DNA of 64,000 nucleotides, from the NCBI GenBank assembly GCA_963677175.2, contig CAXXES010000006.1, positions 1,116,001-1,180,000 on the forward strand, given 5' to 3'. Positions 34,539-43,822 of this stretch are shown piece by piece. Every line of letters starts with the position of its first letter. Positions within the stretch are counted from its first letter, which is position 1. The notes beneath the pieces are model-generated. The model worked only from the letters and a program-made list of their open reading frames with translations. It did no database searches and was not told where the DNA came from. This stretch comes from Sunxiuqinia sp963677175. GTDB taxonomy: Bacteria; Bacteroidota; Bacteroidia; Bacteroidales; Prolixibacteraceae. The translations under genes were made by a program, and so were the position numbers.

Positions 34539-36857
34539 GTGATTGTGAATTATCTCGAAGAATTAAACGAAGCCCAAAGACAAGCGGTTGAAAATACGGA
34601 TGGCCCGTCACTGGTGATTGCTGGTGCCGGTTCAGGAAAAACCCGTGTGCTCACCTACAGGATTGCCCACCTAATGAAACAAGGAGCTAAACCGGGAAGC
34701 ATCTTATCGCTGACCTTTACCAACAAGGCAGCTAAAGAAATGAAAGAACGGATTGCCAAGGTTGTCGGTTCACAATCGGCCAAATACCTCTGGATGGGTA
34801 CTTTCCATTCCATCTTTGCGCGTATTCTGCGGGTAGAATCTGAAGCACTGGGCTATCCTTCGAATTTCACCATTTACGATTCAGCGGATTCCAAAAGCCT
34901 GCTCAAAACCATCATTAAAGAATTTAAGCTGGATGATAAAACCTACAAGCCAAACGTAGTATCCAGCCGGATATCAGCAGCGAAAAACAGTTTGATTACC
35001 CCGGCGGCCTACGCCACCAATGCCCAGGTCAAAGAATACGACATGAGCATCCGGATGCCACGCATTGCCGAAATTTACAAAGAATATGCCCGCCGTTGCT
35101 TCCTGGCCGGCGCCATGGATTTTGATGATTTATTGCTAAAAACCAACATCTTGTTTCGCGACAATAAAGCTATTCTTCAAAAATACCAACAACGTTTTGA
35201 CTATATCTTGGTGGATGAGTACCAGGATACCAACTTTTCCCAGTACCTGATTGTAAAGAATCTGGCGGCTACCCATCAAAACCTCTGCGTGGTGGGCGAC
35301 GATGCACAAAGCATTTACTCGTTTCGTGGTGCCCGTATTGAAAATATCCTGAATTTCCAGAAAGATTATCCCAAGCACCAGGTTTACAAGCTGGAACAAA
35401 ACTACCGCTCCACCCAAACCATTGTTAACGCGGCTAACAGCGTCATTCAAAAAAATAAACGCCAACTTCAGAAACGGGTTTTTTCTGAAAATGCCGAAGG
35501 AAACCGGATCAAGGTTTTTTCAGCTTTAACCGACAACGAAGAAGGCTATTTGGTGGCCAACGAAATAACGGAAACCCACATGCGGAATCATTATCGATAC
35601 CAGGATTATGCGATTCTGTACCGCACCAACGCACAATCGAGGATTTTTGAAGAATCGCTGCGAAAACGAAATATTCCTTACAAAATTTATGGCGGCCTAT
35701 CCTTTTATCAGCGTAAGGAAATCAAGGATTTGCTGTCCTACTTCCGCGTGGTGATCAACCCCAAGGACAACGAAGCCGTCAAACGGGTTATTAATTACCC
35801 GGCACGTGGCATTGGTGCCACTACACTCACTAAACTGGAACAGGCAGCAACAGCCACGAGTGTCAGCATTTTCGAAGTCATTGAGCAAAGCAGCACGGTC
35901 AACCATGCGGGATTGAACAAGGGAACGCTCAGCAAAGTGATGCAGTTTGTGGGACTCATCAACCAATTTCAGGAGCAAATTGATTTGACTGACGCCTATG
36001 AAATGGCAAGCGAAATTGCCAAGCAAACCAGCATCATCAAAGATTTATACAAAGATCAGACACCCGAAGGGCTGAGCCGCTTCCAGAATATCCAGGAATT
36101 GTTGAACGGGGTTCAGGAATTCTCCATCAATGCAAAAGAAGAGGGCCAACCCAACCTGCTAGCCAACTTCATGGAAGATGTGGCCCTGCTCACCGATCAG
36201 GACTCGGAAAAAGACGAAGACCGCGACAAAGTCACCCTGATGACAATCCATTCAGCCAAGGGATTGGAATTCAAAAATGTATTTATTGTTGGGGTCGAAG
36301 AAAACCTGTTCCCGTCCAGCCAGTTTGGCAACATTACACCCGAAGCCTTTGAGGAAGAGCGGCGCCTGTTTTATGTGGCCATCACCCGGGCCGAGGAAAA
36401 TGCCTACTTAAGTTTTGCCCGGCAACGGTATCGCTGGGGAAAGCTCGACTTCTGCAACCCAAGTCGCTTCATTGCCGATGTTGATCAGCAATTTCTCGAC
36501 CTGCCAGATGCGGAGGATTTTAACTTTGACGAGGTACCGACTGAAGGAAAAGCCATTCAGAAACAAACGTTTGGCAAACCAACTGCGGCCGCACGACGCC
36601 CTCAGGCTGCTGATCAGCCAGGGATTAATCAAAAGCTTATTCAACTACGCCAAGCCAAGAAACAGGCGCAAAACTTTGACGGTGATGACCCACGAGACAT
36701 CCAAACAGGTATGATGGTTGAACACCAACGTTTTGGAAAAGGAAAAGTGCAGCAAATAGAGGGAAGTTTTCCGAATTTAAAAGCAACCGTTTTCTTCCCC
36801 AATGCAGGACAAAAACAGTTGCTGCTCAAATTTGCGAAGCTTAAAATTGTTCAATAA
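34539..36857 (+). CDS. ATP-dependent DNA helicase, UvrD/PcrA type
   Basis: This superfamily 1A 3'-5' helicase acts in repair and in removing proteins from DNA. It has 772 residues. Motifs in order: Q motif LNEAQRQAVEN, Walker A AGAGSGKTRVLTYR (about residue 30), TFTNKAAKEMKER, Walker B ILVDEYQDTNFSQY, GDDAQSIYSFRGA, LEQNYRST, VTLMTIHSAKGLEF and VAITRAEE. The C-terminal stretch HQRFGKGKVQQIEG is Tudor-like, as in PcrA. It starts with GTG; a second GTG two codons on (34545, giving MNYLEELN) is an equal or better candidate. Confidence 0.93.
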   Translation: MIVNYLEELNEAQRQAVENTDGPSLVIAGAGSGKTRVLTYRIAHLMKQGAKPGSILSLTFTNKAAKEMKERIAKVVGSQSAKYLWMGTFHSIFARILRVESEALGYPSNFTIYDSADSKSLLKTIIKEFKLDDKTYKPNVVSSRISAAKNSLITPAAYATNAQVKEYDMSIRMPRIAEIYKEYARRCFLAGAMDFDDLLLKTNILFRDNKAILQKYQQRFDYILVDEYQDTNFSQYLIVKNLAATHQNLCVVGDDAQSIYSFRGARIENILNFQKDYPKHQVYKLEQNYRSTQTIVNAANSVIQKNKRQLQKRVFSENAEGNRIKVFSALTDNEEGYLVANEITETHMRNHYRYQDYAILYRTNAQSRIFEESLRKRNIPYKIYGGLSFYQRKEIKDLLSYFRVVINPKDNEAVKRVINYPARGIGATTLTKLEQAATATSVSIFEVIEQSSTVNHAGLNKGTLSKVMQFVGLINQFQEQIDLTDAYEMASEIAKQTSIIKDLYKDQTPEGLSRFQNIQELLNGVQEFSINAKEEGQPNLLANFMEDVALLTDQDSEKDEDRDKVTLMTIHSAKGLEFKNVFIVGVEENLFPSSQFGNITPEAFEEERRLFYVAITRAEENAYLSFARQRYRWGKLDFCNPSRFIADVDQQFLDLPDAEDFNFDEVPTEGKAIQKQTFGKPTAAARRPQAADQPGINQKLIQLRQAKKQAQNFDGDDPRDIQTGMMVEHQRFGKGKVQQIEGSFPNLKATVFFPNAGQKQLLLKFAKLKIVQ

Positions 36858-37034
36858 TTCATCAAAACGATGGAATAACAAGCAAACAATCAAGATTTTC
36901 GAAAATAAATTTGTAGGAAAAATATTTTCACTTAGCTTTGCAATCAGAGAAAATCTACTCCACTTCAGATTATCAGCTGGATTACCGAATTATACAACCT
37001 TTTTGACACTATAAGTTTATTAGATATTTTTTAA

Positions 37035-37655
37035 ATGGATTACAACTCGAATCGTAAAAAATTACCCCTGCCAGAGTATGGGCGTAATATTCAGAATATG
37101 GTCGATCATATCATGACCATTGAAGACCGCGAAGAACGCAATATGGCTGCTCAAACCATTATTGATATTATGGGCAACTTGTACCCCTACCTTCGCGACA
37201 TTAATGATTTCAAGCATAAACTCTGGGATCACCTGGCCATTATGGCTGATTTCAAACTGGATATTGAGTACCCTTACGATCCACCAAAACCAGAAACATT
37301 CCAGGCACCTCCTAAAAAAGTTCCTTATTCCAGCAACCACATTAGACTGCGTTACTACGGGAAAACCCTGGAACTGATGGTTGACAAAGCCGCAGAATAT
37401 GAAGACGGAGAAGAAAAAGAAATTCTGATCACCCTGCTGGCCAACCACATGAAAAAATCGTACCTGACCTGGAATAAAGATGCCGTGGACGATGAGAAAA
37501 TCTATCAGGATCTGGAGCTGCTTTCAAAAGGACGAATTAAAAGAGAAGGATTAGACCTGGCTGAAACGCGCGACATTCTTATCCGTTCGGCCCCCCGCAA
37601 AAAACAAAGCACCGGGCCGGCCCGTGGTCCTAAAAAACACCGCAAGAACGATTAA
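37035..37655 (+). CDS. DUF4290 domain-containing protein
   Basis: This 206-residue soluble protein is of unknown function. It starts MDYNSNRKKLPLPEYGRNIQ and has a helical core with a conserved IDIMGNLYPYLRDINDFKHK segment and basic C-terminus (RSAPRKKQSTGPARGPKKHR). There is no signal peptide or membrane helix. Members of DUF4290 are found almost only in Bacteroidota and often sit next to murA, as here (14 bp upstream of it). The context suggests a link with cell-wall synthesis or growth, but no biochemical role can be read. Confidence 0.9.
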   Translation: MDYNSNRKKLPLPEYGRNIQNMVDHIMTIEDREERNMAAQTIIDIMGNLYPYLRDINDFKHKLWDHLAIMADFKLDIEYPYDPPKPETFQAPPKKVPYSSNHIRLRYYGKTLELMVDKAAEYEDGEEKEILITLLANHMKKSYLTWNKDAVDDEKIYQDLELLSKGRIKREGLDLAETRDILIRSAPRKKQSTGPARGPKKHRKND

Positions 37656-37669
37656 TACTTTCCAAAGAG

Positions 37670-38977
37670 ATGGCAACATTTCAAATTGAAGGTGGCAAAA
37701 AACTCGCTGGGTCGCTACAACCTCAAGGTGCAAAAAATGAAGCCCTTCAGGTTATTTGTGCCACTCTGTTAACCAGTCAGCCTATCAAAATAAGTAACAT
37801 TCCTGAAATACGGGATGTGATGAAACTGATTGAAATCCTAAGTGAGTTGGGGGTAAAAACCAACCGCATAAAAAAAGGAGAATATAAATTTCAGGCTGAC
37901 CAGATTGATTTTCACCACCTAAAGTCGGAACAGTTTGCACAACAAGCTTCCAGTTTGCGCGGATCAATTATGATTGTTGGCCCTCTGCTTACGCGCTTCG
38001 GCGAAGCACTCATCCCTCAGCCGGGAGGCGATAAAATTGGGCGACGCCGACTGGACACGCACTTTGTCGGACTGCAAAAGCTGGGTGCTGAATTCAGGTA
38101 TGACGCGGACAACTATTTTTATCAAGTCACTGCCAAAAAGCTGCAAGGAGCTTACATGCTGCTTGATGAAGCTTCGGTTACCGGCACCGCCAACATTTTA
38201 ATGGCCGCTGTCATGGCCGAAGGAATCACCACCATTTATAATGCCGCCTGCGAACCTTATTTGCAACAACTATGCAAAATGCTGGTTACCATGGGCGCCA
38301 AAATTGAAGGTATTGGCTCCAACTTGTTGCGCATCGAAGGTGTGAATGAACTCAACGGCTGTTCTCACACCATTCTACCCGATATGATTGAAGTGGGCAG
38401 TTTTATTGGTCTTGCAGCCATGACCGGATCAGAAATCACCATTACCAATGCCGGAGTTGAGCACCTGGGCATTATTCCCGAAGCGTTTAAGCGACTGGGA
38501 ATTCAATTACAAATTAAAGGTGACAATATTTTCGTCCCTTCACAAGATGAATACGAAATCGAAACGTTTATCGACGGCTCAATCATGAACATCGCTGATG
38601 CGCCATGGCCGGGCTTAACCCCCGATTTACTGAGTATTTTTTTGGTAATCGCCACACAAGCCAAAGGCAGCGTTTTGATTCACCAAAAAATGTTCGAAAG
38701 CCGCCTGTTTTTTGTCGACAAGCTGATTGATATGGGCGCGCAAATTATCCTTTGTGATCCGCACCGTGCAACCGTTATCGGGCTGAATAAAAAACACATG
38801 CTTCGCGGAACAACCATGTCATCGCCCGACATTCGGGCAGGAGTAGCGTTGCTAATCGCTGCCCTCTCAGCTAAAGGTAAAAGTGAAATTTTCAACATTG
38901 AACAAATCGACCGGGGTTACGAAGCCATTGACCAACGTCTGCAAGCCATTGGAGCCGACATTAAGCGGGTGAACTAA
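37670..38977 (+). CDS. murA: UDP-N-acetylglucosamine 1-carboxyvinyltransferase (Asp-type MurA)
   Basis: This enzyme makes the first committed step of peptidoglycan synthesis, transferring enolpyruvate from PEP to UDP-GlcNAc. It has 435 residues with the two-domain EPSP-like fold, Lys22-Asn23 (QGAKNEAL) and the active-site loop around IPQPGGDKIGRRRL. The residue normally Cys (E. coli Cys115, target of fosfomycin) is Asp121 here. The end has DIRAGVALLIAAL and IDRGYEAIDQRL. It follows DUF4290 by 14 bp and likely shares its transcript. Confidence 0.96.
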   Translation: MATFQIEGGKKLAGSLQPQGAKNEALQVICATLLTSQPIKISNIPEIRDVMKLIEILSELGVKTNRIKKGEYKFQADQIDFHHLKSEQFAQQASSLRGSIMIVGPLLTRFGEALIPQPGGDKIGRRRLDTHFVGLQKLGAEFRYDADNYFYQVTAKKLQGAYMLLDEASVTGTANILMAAVMAEGITTIYNAACEPYLQQLCKMLVTMGAKIEGIGSNLLRIEGVNELNGCSHTILPDMIEVGSFIGLAAMTGSEITITNAGVEHLGIIPEAFKRLGIQLQIKGDNIFVPSQDEYEIETFIDGSIMNIADAPWPGLTPDLLSIFLVIATQAKGSVLIHQKMFESRLFFVDKLIDMGAQIILCDPHRATVIGLNKKHMLRGTTMSSPDIRAGVALLIAALSAKGKSEIFNIEQIDRGYEAIDQRLQAIGADIKRVN

Positions 38978-39092
38978 ACAACAAGCCCCGTTTAGTTTGT
39001 TAATAATTCCAAAAAAACAAGATTCAACACCGTCGCATGTTTTCATTTTTACTATTATTGACATCGATTTATTTTAAACAAGTTTGAAAAAT

Positions 39093-39617
39093 ATGAAACA
39101 GAAAATTTTAATAGCCCTGGTGTTGGTCTTTAGCTTGACAATCCCGTCAAAAGCAGGAGATGATGTTAAGATTGGATTGCAAATTGGTAATAAAGCCCCT
39201 GAAATAGCAGAACAATCCGTTGTTGGCAAAGAACTCAAACTGTCGTCGCTCGAAGGCAAAATCGTATTGATTGACTTTTGGGCCTCCTGGTGTGGTCCTT
39301 GCCGCAGTGAAAACCCGGCAGTAGTTGCAACCTTCGAAAAATTCAAAGACAAGAAATTCAAAAATGGGGATGGCTTTACGGTATTTAGTGTTTCGCTGGA
39401 TAAAAATAAAGCGGCTTGGGAACAAGCAATTGAAGCAGACAAACTAAGCTGGGAGTACCATGTTTCCGACTTGAAAGGATGGCATGCCAAATATGCGGCT
39501 GTTTACGGTGTGCGCGGTATTCCGGCAAGCTTTTTAATTGATGGAAACGGAGTTATTGTTGCCAAAAATCTGCGTGGTCCAGCATTGGAGAATGCATTGG
39601 AGCAATTATTAAAATAA
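39093..39617 (+). CDS. TlpA-family thiol-disulfide oxidoreductase
   Basis: This periplasmic thioredoxin-fold protein of 174 residues probably reduces or shuffles disulfides in exported proteins. A signal peptide (MKQKILIALVLVFSLTIPSKA) precedes the domain. The redox motif is WCGPC (Cys67, Cys70) in VLIDFWASWCGPCRSE, and the cis-Pro segment is VRGIPASFLIDGNG. The ATG at 39093 is preferred over a TTG three codons upstream. It has its own promoter region and a hairpin behind it. Confidence 0.9.
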   Translation: MKQKILIALVLVFSLTIPSKAGDDVKIGLQIGNKAPEIAEQSVVGKELKLSSLEGKIVLIDFWASWCGPCRSENPAVVATFEKFKDKKFKNGDGFTVFSVSLDKNKAAWEQAIEADKLSWEYHVSDLKGWHAKYAAVYGVRGIPASFLIDGNGVIVAKNLRGPALENALEQLLK

Positions 39618-39640
39618 GATTATAAAAATAGGTTCACCAG

Positions 39641-39672
39641 AAGGCAGTACACGCGTGCTGCCTTTCTTTTTT
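39641..39672 (+). terminator. Terminator of the TlpA-like gene
   Basis: AAGGCAG pairs with CTGCCTT over a loop containing the CACGCGTG palindrome and runs into TTCTTTTTTT. It starts 24 bp after the stop. Confidence 0.75.
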
Positions 39673-39680
39673 TAATTTTG
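39673..39680 (+). promoter_or_regulatory. Candidate promoter of grpE-dnaJ
   Basis: TAATTTTG is a TAnnTTTG match about 97 bp before the grpE ATG. It overlaps the end of the preceding terminator. No CIRCE-like inverted repeat was seen between it and grpE. Confidence 0.4.
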
Positions 39681-39776
39681 TCAGCTAATTTCAATTTTAG
39701 TGTGCCAAATTGTCCCCTCGTGTGGAATGGCAACATATTTGTAAAACTCAATCCGATAATATAAAACGTGGAAAAA

Positions 39777-40388
39777 ATGGCAGAAGAAAAGATTAACAAT
39801 GAACAAGAGCAAGTGAATGAAACTGAAGTAAAAGAGAACACGGCTCAAAAAAAACACGACACTGCTGAGAAAGATAAAAAAACCAAGAAGGTAAAAGCCA
39901 AAAAAGAAGATAAGAAGTCGAAGCAAGATCAAACCGACGAAAAAATAGAAGCATTGGGAAACGAACTGCTGCAATTGAAAGACAAGCACATTCGCCTACA
40001 GGCAGAATTTGACAACTACCGCAAACGGACCATGAAAGAAAAAATGGATCTGATCAAGTCAGGTGGCGAAAGTGTTATTGTCAATATTTTGCCGGTAATT
40101 GACGACTTTGAGCGCGCACTCATGGCTTTCAGTGAGATGAAAGATGATGATCCTTTAAAGCAAGGAATCAGTTTGATTTACAACAAATTCAAAGAATTCC
40201 TGAAGCATAACGGAATCATTGAAATTGAGGCCAAAGAAAAAGATTTCGACACCGACTTACACGAAGCAGTGACCAAAATTCCTGCTCCAAAAGAAGAGTT
40301 GAAAGGGAAAGTGGTCGATGTAATTCAGAAGGGTTACCTCATGAACGATAAAGTCATTCGCTTCTCCAAGGTTGTGATTGGCGAATAG
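39777..40388 (+). CDS. grpE: Co-chaperone GrpE
   Basis: This is the nucleotide exchange factor for DnaK, releasing ADP. It has 203 residues. A Lys/Glu-rich N-terminal extension (about 60 residues) precedes the coiled coil (ELLQLKDKHIRLQAEFDNYR) and the C-terminal beta domain (VVDVIQKGYLMNDKVIRFSK). ATG at 39777 is used; a GTG three codons upstream is possible. dnaJ follows after 15 bp. No dnaK is visible in this window. Confidence 0.95.
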   Translation: MAEEKINNEQEQVNETEVKENTAQKKHDTAEKDKKTKKVKAKKEDKKSKQDQTDEKIEALGNELLQLKDKHIRLQAEFDNYRKRTMKEKMDLIKSGGESVIVNILPVIDDFERALMAFSEMKDDDPLKQGISLIYNKFKEFLKHNGIIEIEAKEKDFDTDLHEAVTKIPAPKEELKGKVVDVIQKGYLMNDKVIRFSKVVIGE

Positions 40389-40403
40389 ACAAAAAAAGCA
40401 AGT

Positions 40404-41564
40404 ATGACAAAAAGAGATTTTTACGAAATTCTAGAAGTAAGTAAAAACGCTTCGCCTGAGGAAATTAAGAAGGCTTATCGCAAAAAAGCCATTCAATATC
40501 ACCCGGATAAAAACCCGGATAACAAAGAAGCTGAAGAGAAATTTAAAGAAGCTGCCGAAGCCTATGAGGTTTTGAGTAATCCGCAGAAAAAACAACGGTA
40601 CGACCAGTTTGGCCATGCCGGAGTTGGCGGTGCTGGTGGCGGAGGTGGATTCAGTCAGCATGACATGTCGATGGACGATATTTTTTCCATGTTTGGTGAT
40701 ATTTTCGGCGGTGGTGGTTTTGGTGGTGGATTCAGCGGATTCGGTGGCGGTTCCAGGGGAGGCGGCAGAAGGGTTCATCGCGGATCGGATTTACGCGTAA
40801 AAGTCACGCTTTCGCTTGAGGATGTTGCCAACGGTGTTGAGAAAAAACTCAAACTTAAGAAATACAAAGCCTGCGACACCTGTCACGGAACAGGAGCCCA
40901 GGGAGGCAACGATTACACCACCTGTTCAACCTGTCGCGGAAGCGGTCATGTTACGCGGATAACCAACACATTGTTGGGGCAAATGCAAACCACGGCGACC
41001 TGCCCAAGCTGTAACGGCGAAGGTCAAATCATTAAAAACAAATGTACCGCTTGTGCCGGCGAAGGTGTTGTGCGCGACGAAGAAGTGGTAACCATCAAAA
41101 TCCCGGCAGGCGTGGCCGAAGGCATGCAACTCAACGTGTCGGGCAAAGGAAATGCTGGCCGGCGTGGTGGGCTGAATGGCGACTTGCTGGTTATTATTAC
41201 CGAAGAAAACCATCCGGACCTGATTCGTGATGGCAACAATTTAATTTACAACCTCTTTCTGAGCCTGCCCGATTTTGCATTGGGGGCAACAGCCGAAATA
41301 CCAACGGTTGAAGGCAAGGTGAAAGTAAAAATTGAAGCCGGAACACAGCCCGAAAAGATTTTACGCTTGCGTGGCAAAGGCCTGCCCGACGTTAATGGCT
41401 ATGGGAAAGGCGATTTACTTGTTCGCATACATGCATGGGCCCCAAAAAATATTTCGACCGAAGAAAAGAAGATGCTGGAGAAATTGCAGGAATCACCCAA
41501 TTTCAAGCATACGCCGGGAGCTGGTGACAAAAACTTTTTTGAGAAGATGAAAAACATCTTCTAA
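40404..41564 (+). CDS. dnaJ: Chaperone DnaJ
   Basis: This Hsp40 co-chaperone activates DnaK and delivers clients. It has 386 residues. The J domain (DFYEILEVSKNASPEEIKKA, HPD at YHPDKN), the Gly/Phe-rich linker (about residues 73-120), and four zinc-binding repeats (CDTCHGTG, CSTCRGSG, CPSCNGEG, CTACAGEG) are present, followed by the C-terminal substrate domains. It is second in the grpE-dnaJ operon, with a terminator behind it. Confidence 0.97.
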   Translation: MTKRDFYEILEVSKNASPEEIKKAYRKKAIQYHPDKNPDNKEAEEKFKEAAEAYEVLSNPQKKQRYDQFGHAGVGGAGGGGGFSQHDMSMDDIFSMFGDIFGGGGFGGGFSGFGGGSRGGGRRVHRGSDLRVKVTLSLEDVANGVEKKLKLKKYKACDTCHGTGAQGGNDYTTCSTCRGSGHVTRITNTLLGQMQTTATCPSCNGEGQIIKNKCTACAGEGVVRDEEVVTIKIPAGVAEGMQLNVSGKGNAGRRGGLNGDLLVIITEENHPDLIRDGNNLIYNLFLSLPDFALGATAEIPTVEGKVKVKIEAGTQPEKILRLRGKGLPDVNGYGKGDLLVRIHAWAPKNISTEEKKMLEKLQESPNFKHTPGAGDKNFFEKMKNIF

Positions 41565-41585
41565 TAAATACGCTGTGATAATTGC

Positions 41586-41618
41586 AAAAGGGTGAATCGA
41601 TGATCTGCCCTTTTTTTT
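41586..41618 (+). terminator. Terminator of grpE-dnaJ
   Basis: AAAAGGG and CCCTTTT close a 15-nt loop and run into eight Ts. It starts 22 bp past dnaJ. Confidence 0.8.
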
Positions 41619-41747
41619 CACCCTACTTGTACGTTGTCACGTTTGAAAGAAGATGGGATCGAATTTAACGAACGGCATTTACTGTGATCAATTGCCGGGT
41701 TTTCCGGCTTTGAACAGCCCTGGTCAAACGCTGTCGTTTCATTGTCT

Positions 41748-41936
41748 TCAATGATTAAACGAAAATTGAATCATTATTAAAAGATCTAAGCTGAGGAAAA
41801 CTCCGCCACCTGCCCCATAACAAGCAATACGCTGGATCGGATTGAAAGCTCCAGCCGCTCTGTACACAATAAGTGCAAACCCGAGGAACCAAGTTCGATA
41901 AACAAACGTTGTATGTTGTTGTTTAAAGATGGAAGT
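41748..41936 (-). pseudogene. Possible membrane-protein fragment without start codon
   Basis: On the minus strand an open frame of about 62 codons ends at TGA (41748-41750). It reads like the C-terminus of a small membrane protein (for example WFLGFALIVYRAAGAFNP and LSLDLLIMIQFSFNH), with two hydrophobic stretches. There is no usable ATG and a stop lies just upstream. It may be the remnant of a lost gene. The rest of the 388-bp gap (41565-41952) holds only the dnaJ terminator. The family was not identified. Confidence 0.3.
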
Positions 41937-41952
41937 TCAATAAACTGCCTTT

Positions 41953-42861
41953 ATGAGAGATAGTAAAGATTTTGATGCAATCATCGTAGGCGGAAGCTAC
42001 GCCGGCCTATCCGCAGCGATGGCATTGGGGAGAGCATTGCGACATGTGCTCATCATTGACAGCGGTCTGCCTTGCAACAGACAAACACCACATTCGCATA
42101 ATTTTATTACACAAGATGGAGAAAAGCCAAATGTAATAGCAGAAAAAGCCAGAGCCCAGGTATTGAATTACAGTACGGTGCAATTTCTGAATGGGCTTGC
42201 CACGAGCGGCAAGAAAACTGAAAACGGCTTTACAATCACTACGCAGTCAGGCGAAACAGTTAAAGCAAAAAAGCTGATTTTTGCCACAGGAGTAAAAGAT
42301 ATGATGCCCGACATAAAAGGCTTTGCAGCATGTTGGGGCATTTCGGTTATTCATTGTCCGTATTGTCATGGCTACGAAGTTAGAAACGAGAAAACAGGCA
42401 TATTGGCAAGCGGCGACTTTGCTTTCCACTATGCTCAGTTAATCCGCAACTGGACAAAAAACCTAACCGTTTTCACCAACGGAAAATCTACGCTTACACA
42501 AGAGCAGACCGATAAAATTACCAAGCATGCTATTCCAATCATCGAAAAAGAAATCGCTTATCTAAAACAAAAAGACGGCCATGTGGAACAGATCGTTTTT
42601 AAAGACAGTTCAACGGTTGAATTGAAAGCAATTTATTCACGACCTGCATTTGAACAACATTGCAAGATTCCGGAAATGCTCGGCTGCGAACTAACAGAGC
42701 AAGGATTTATCCAAGTAGATGGACTTCAACAGACAAGCGCAGCAAATATTTTCGCTTGCGGAGACAATGCCAGTATGATGCGTTCCGTAGCCAATGCTGT
42801 TTCGACTGGAAATATCGCAGGTGCGATGCTAAACAACAGCCTGACAGAAGAAGAATTCTAA
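41953..42861 (+). CDS. Thioredoxin-reductase-like NAD(P)/FAD-dependent oxidoreductase
   Basis: This soluble flavoprotein has 302 residues. The FAD-binding Rossmann motif is IVGGSYAGLSAAMALGRA (residues 11-28). A redox-active disulfide is predicted in IHCPYCHGYE (Cys135, Cys138), and the second FAD motif is IFACGDNA near the end. The NADPH-binding Gly motif reads LASGDFAFHYAQL instead of a clean GxGxxA, as in the low-molecular-weight TrxR-like subgroup related to GliT. Its disulfide substrate is unknown; no thioredoxin gene is adjacent, though TlpA lies 2.3 kb away. The surrounding region looks accessory. Confidence 0.85.
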   Translation: MRDSKDFDAIIVGGSYAGLSAAMALGRALRHVLIIDSGLPCNRQTPHSHNFITQDGEKPNVIAEKARAQVLNYSTVQFLNGLATSGKKTENGFTITTQSGETVKAKKLIFATGVKDMMPDIKGFAACWGISVIHCPYCHGYEVRNEKTGILASGDFAFHYAQLIRNWTKNLTVFTNGKSTLTQEQTDKITKHAIPIIEKEIAYLKQKDGHVEQIVFKDSSTVELKAIYSRPAFEQHCKIPEMLGCELTEQGFIQVDGLQQTSAANIFACGDNASMMRSVANAVSTGNIAGAMLNNSLTEEEF

Positions 42862-42938
42862 TGGTTTAAACTGGCGATAGTACGAATGGGCGATAAAAAA
42901 TCCTGCCTCCCGAGACGTTCGTTTCGTTGAAATTAGAA

Positions 42939-43163
42939 TCAATTCCCTTCGACTTGCAGCTCTTTGTCGCAACTGTTACAAACCAGGCGCGCTGAACCGG
43001 CAAACACGATAAAACTGATTCCCAGCAACAGGCGGTATTCAGTCAGCGGATTGCCCGGAATCAGCTTGGTTAAGGCCACCACCAACGCCAGAAAGTTGAT
43101 GACGGTGAGTACCATCAATACATTGCGGATCAGTTTGCGAAGCTTTCTTTTTTGCATGATCAC
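42939..43163 (-). CDS. Small two-helix membrane protein, unknown function
   Basis: This predicted protein of 74 residues has a basic N-terminus (MIMQKRKLRKLIRN) and two hydrophobic segments (VLMVLTVINFLALVVALTKL and LLLGISFIVFAGSARLV). It ends with a CxxC pair (VCNSCDKELQ) that might bind metal or face a membrane side. No family was recognised. Codon use and hydrophobicity support a real gene, but it is short and has no operon partner. Confidence 0.5.
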   Translation of the reverse strand: MIMQKRKLRKLIRNVLMVLTVINFLALVVALTKLIPGNPLTEYRLLLGISFIVFAGSARLVCNSCDKELQVEGN

Positions 43164-43264
43164 TTTTTTCTGGTTGTGAAACTAAGCATAAATCAATTCT
43201 CTGGCAATAACTGCTTTTCAGTAGATTTTCATACCTTGCAGTACACCTTTTAAAACTAAAAAAA

Positions 43265-43786
43265 ATGAAATCATCATCCATTTACAGCTCACTTCTACTA
43301 TTGGCTATTGGTTTACAAGCCACTGCACAGGATCTGACCCAACAGTTCGCCAAAAACACCATCCAGGTTGGTGTGGTGGTTGAAGACCTCGACAAAGCCG
43401 TTAATTTTTATATGAATGTGCTGGGCATGGTGAAACGCCCCGGTTTTAGTGTCGATGCCGACTTCGCTAAGAAAAGCGGACTGAATGAAGGCATTCCGTT
43501 TAGTGTGACGGTACTGAAATTGGAAGACTCGGACGATGCCCAGGAATGGAAAGTAATGAGCTTTGGCAAAAAAGCCAATCATCCAAAACAAATGTACATA
43601 TCGGACGACACAGGCATGCAATACACCACCATTTTTGTGAAATCGATGCGGCCATTTCTGGAACGTATTGAAAAACACAACATCAAGCTACTGGGAGAAA
43701 CACCCATTATGCTGGATGCCGAACGCCAGTTTGTTTTGATCCAAGACCCAGATGGCAACTTTTTTGAATTGATTGGCCCGAAATAA
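43265..43786 (+). CDS. Exported VOC-superfamily (glyoxalase-like) protein
   Basis: This is a secreted protein of 173 residues with a signal peptide (MKSSSIYSSLLLLAIGLQA, then TAQ). The mature part is one vicinal-oxygen-chelate domain: the start QVGVVVEDLDKAVNFYMNVLG and the end FVLIQDPDGNFFELIG are typical. Glu and possibly His residues could coordinate a metal, but the substrate is not readable. A periplasmic VOC protein is uncommon; most are cytoplasmic. It is followed by the alpha/beta hydrolase gene 36 bp downstream, so the two may share a transcript. Confidence 0.8.
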   Translation: MKSSSIYSSLLLLAIGLQATAQDLTQQFAKNTIQVGVVVEDLDKAVNFYMNVLGMVKRPGFSVDADFAKKSGLNEGIPFSVTVLKLEDSDDAQEWKVMSFGKKANHPKQMYISDDTGMQYTTIFVKSMRPFLERIEKHNIKLLGETPIMLDAERQFVLIQDPDGNFFELIGPK

Positions 43787-43822
43787 TCTCTGCACCCACT
43801 ACTTGATATACCATAAATTACC

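Noticed and set aside
40650..40790. Gly-rich repeats in dnaJ as a tandem repeat element
   Set aside because: This is the normal Gly/Phe-rich linker of DnaJ.
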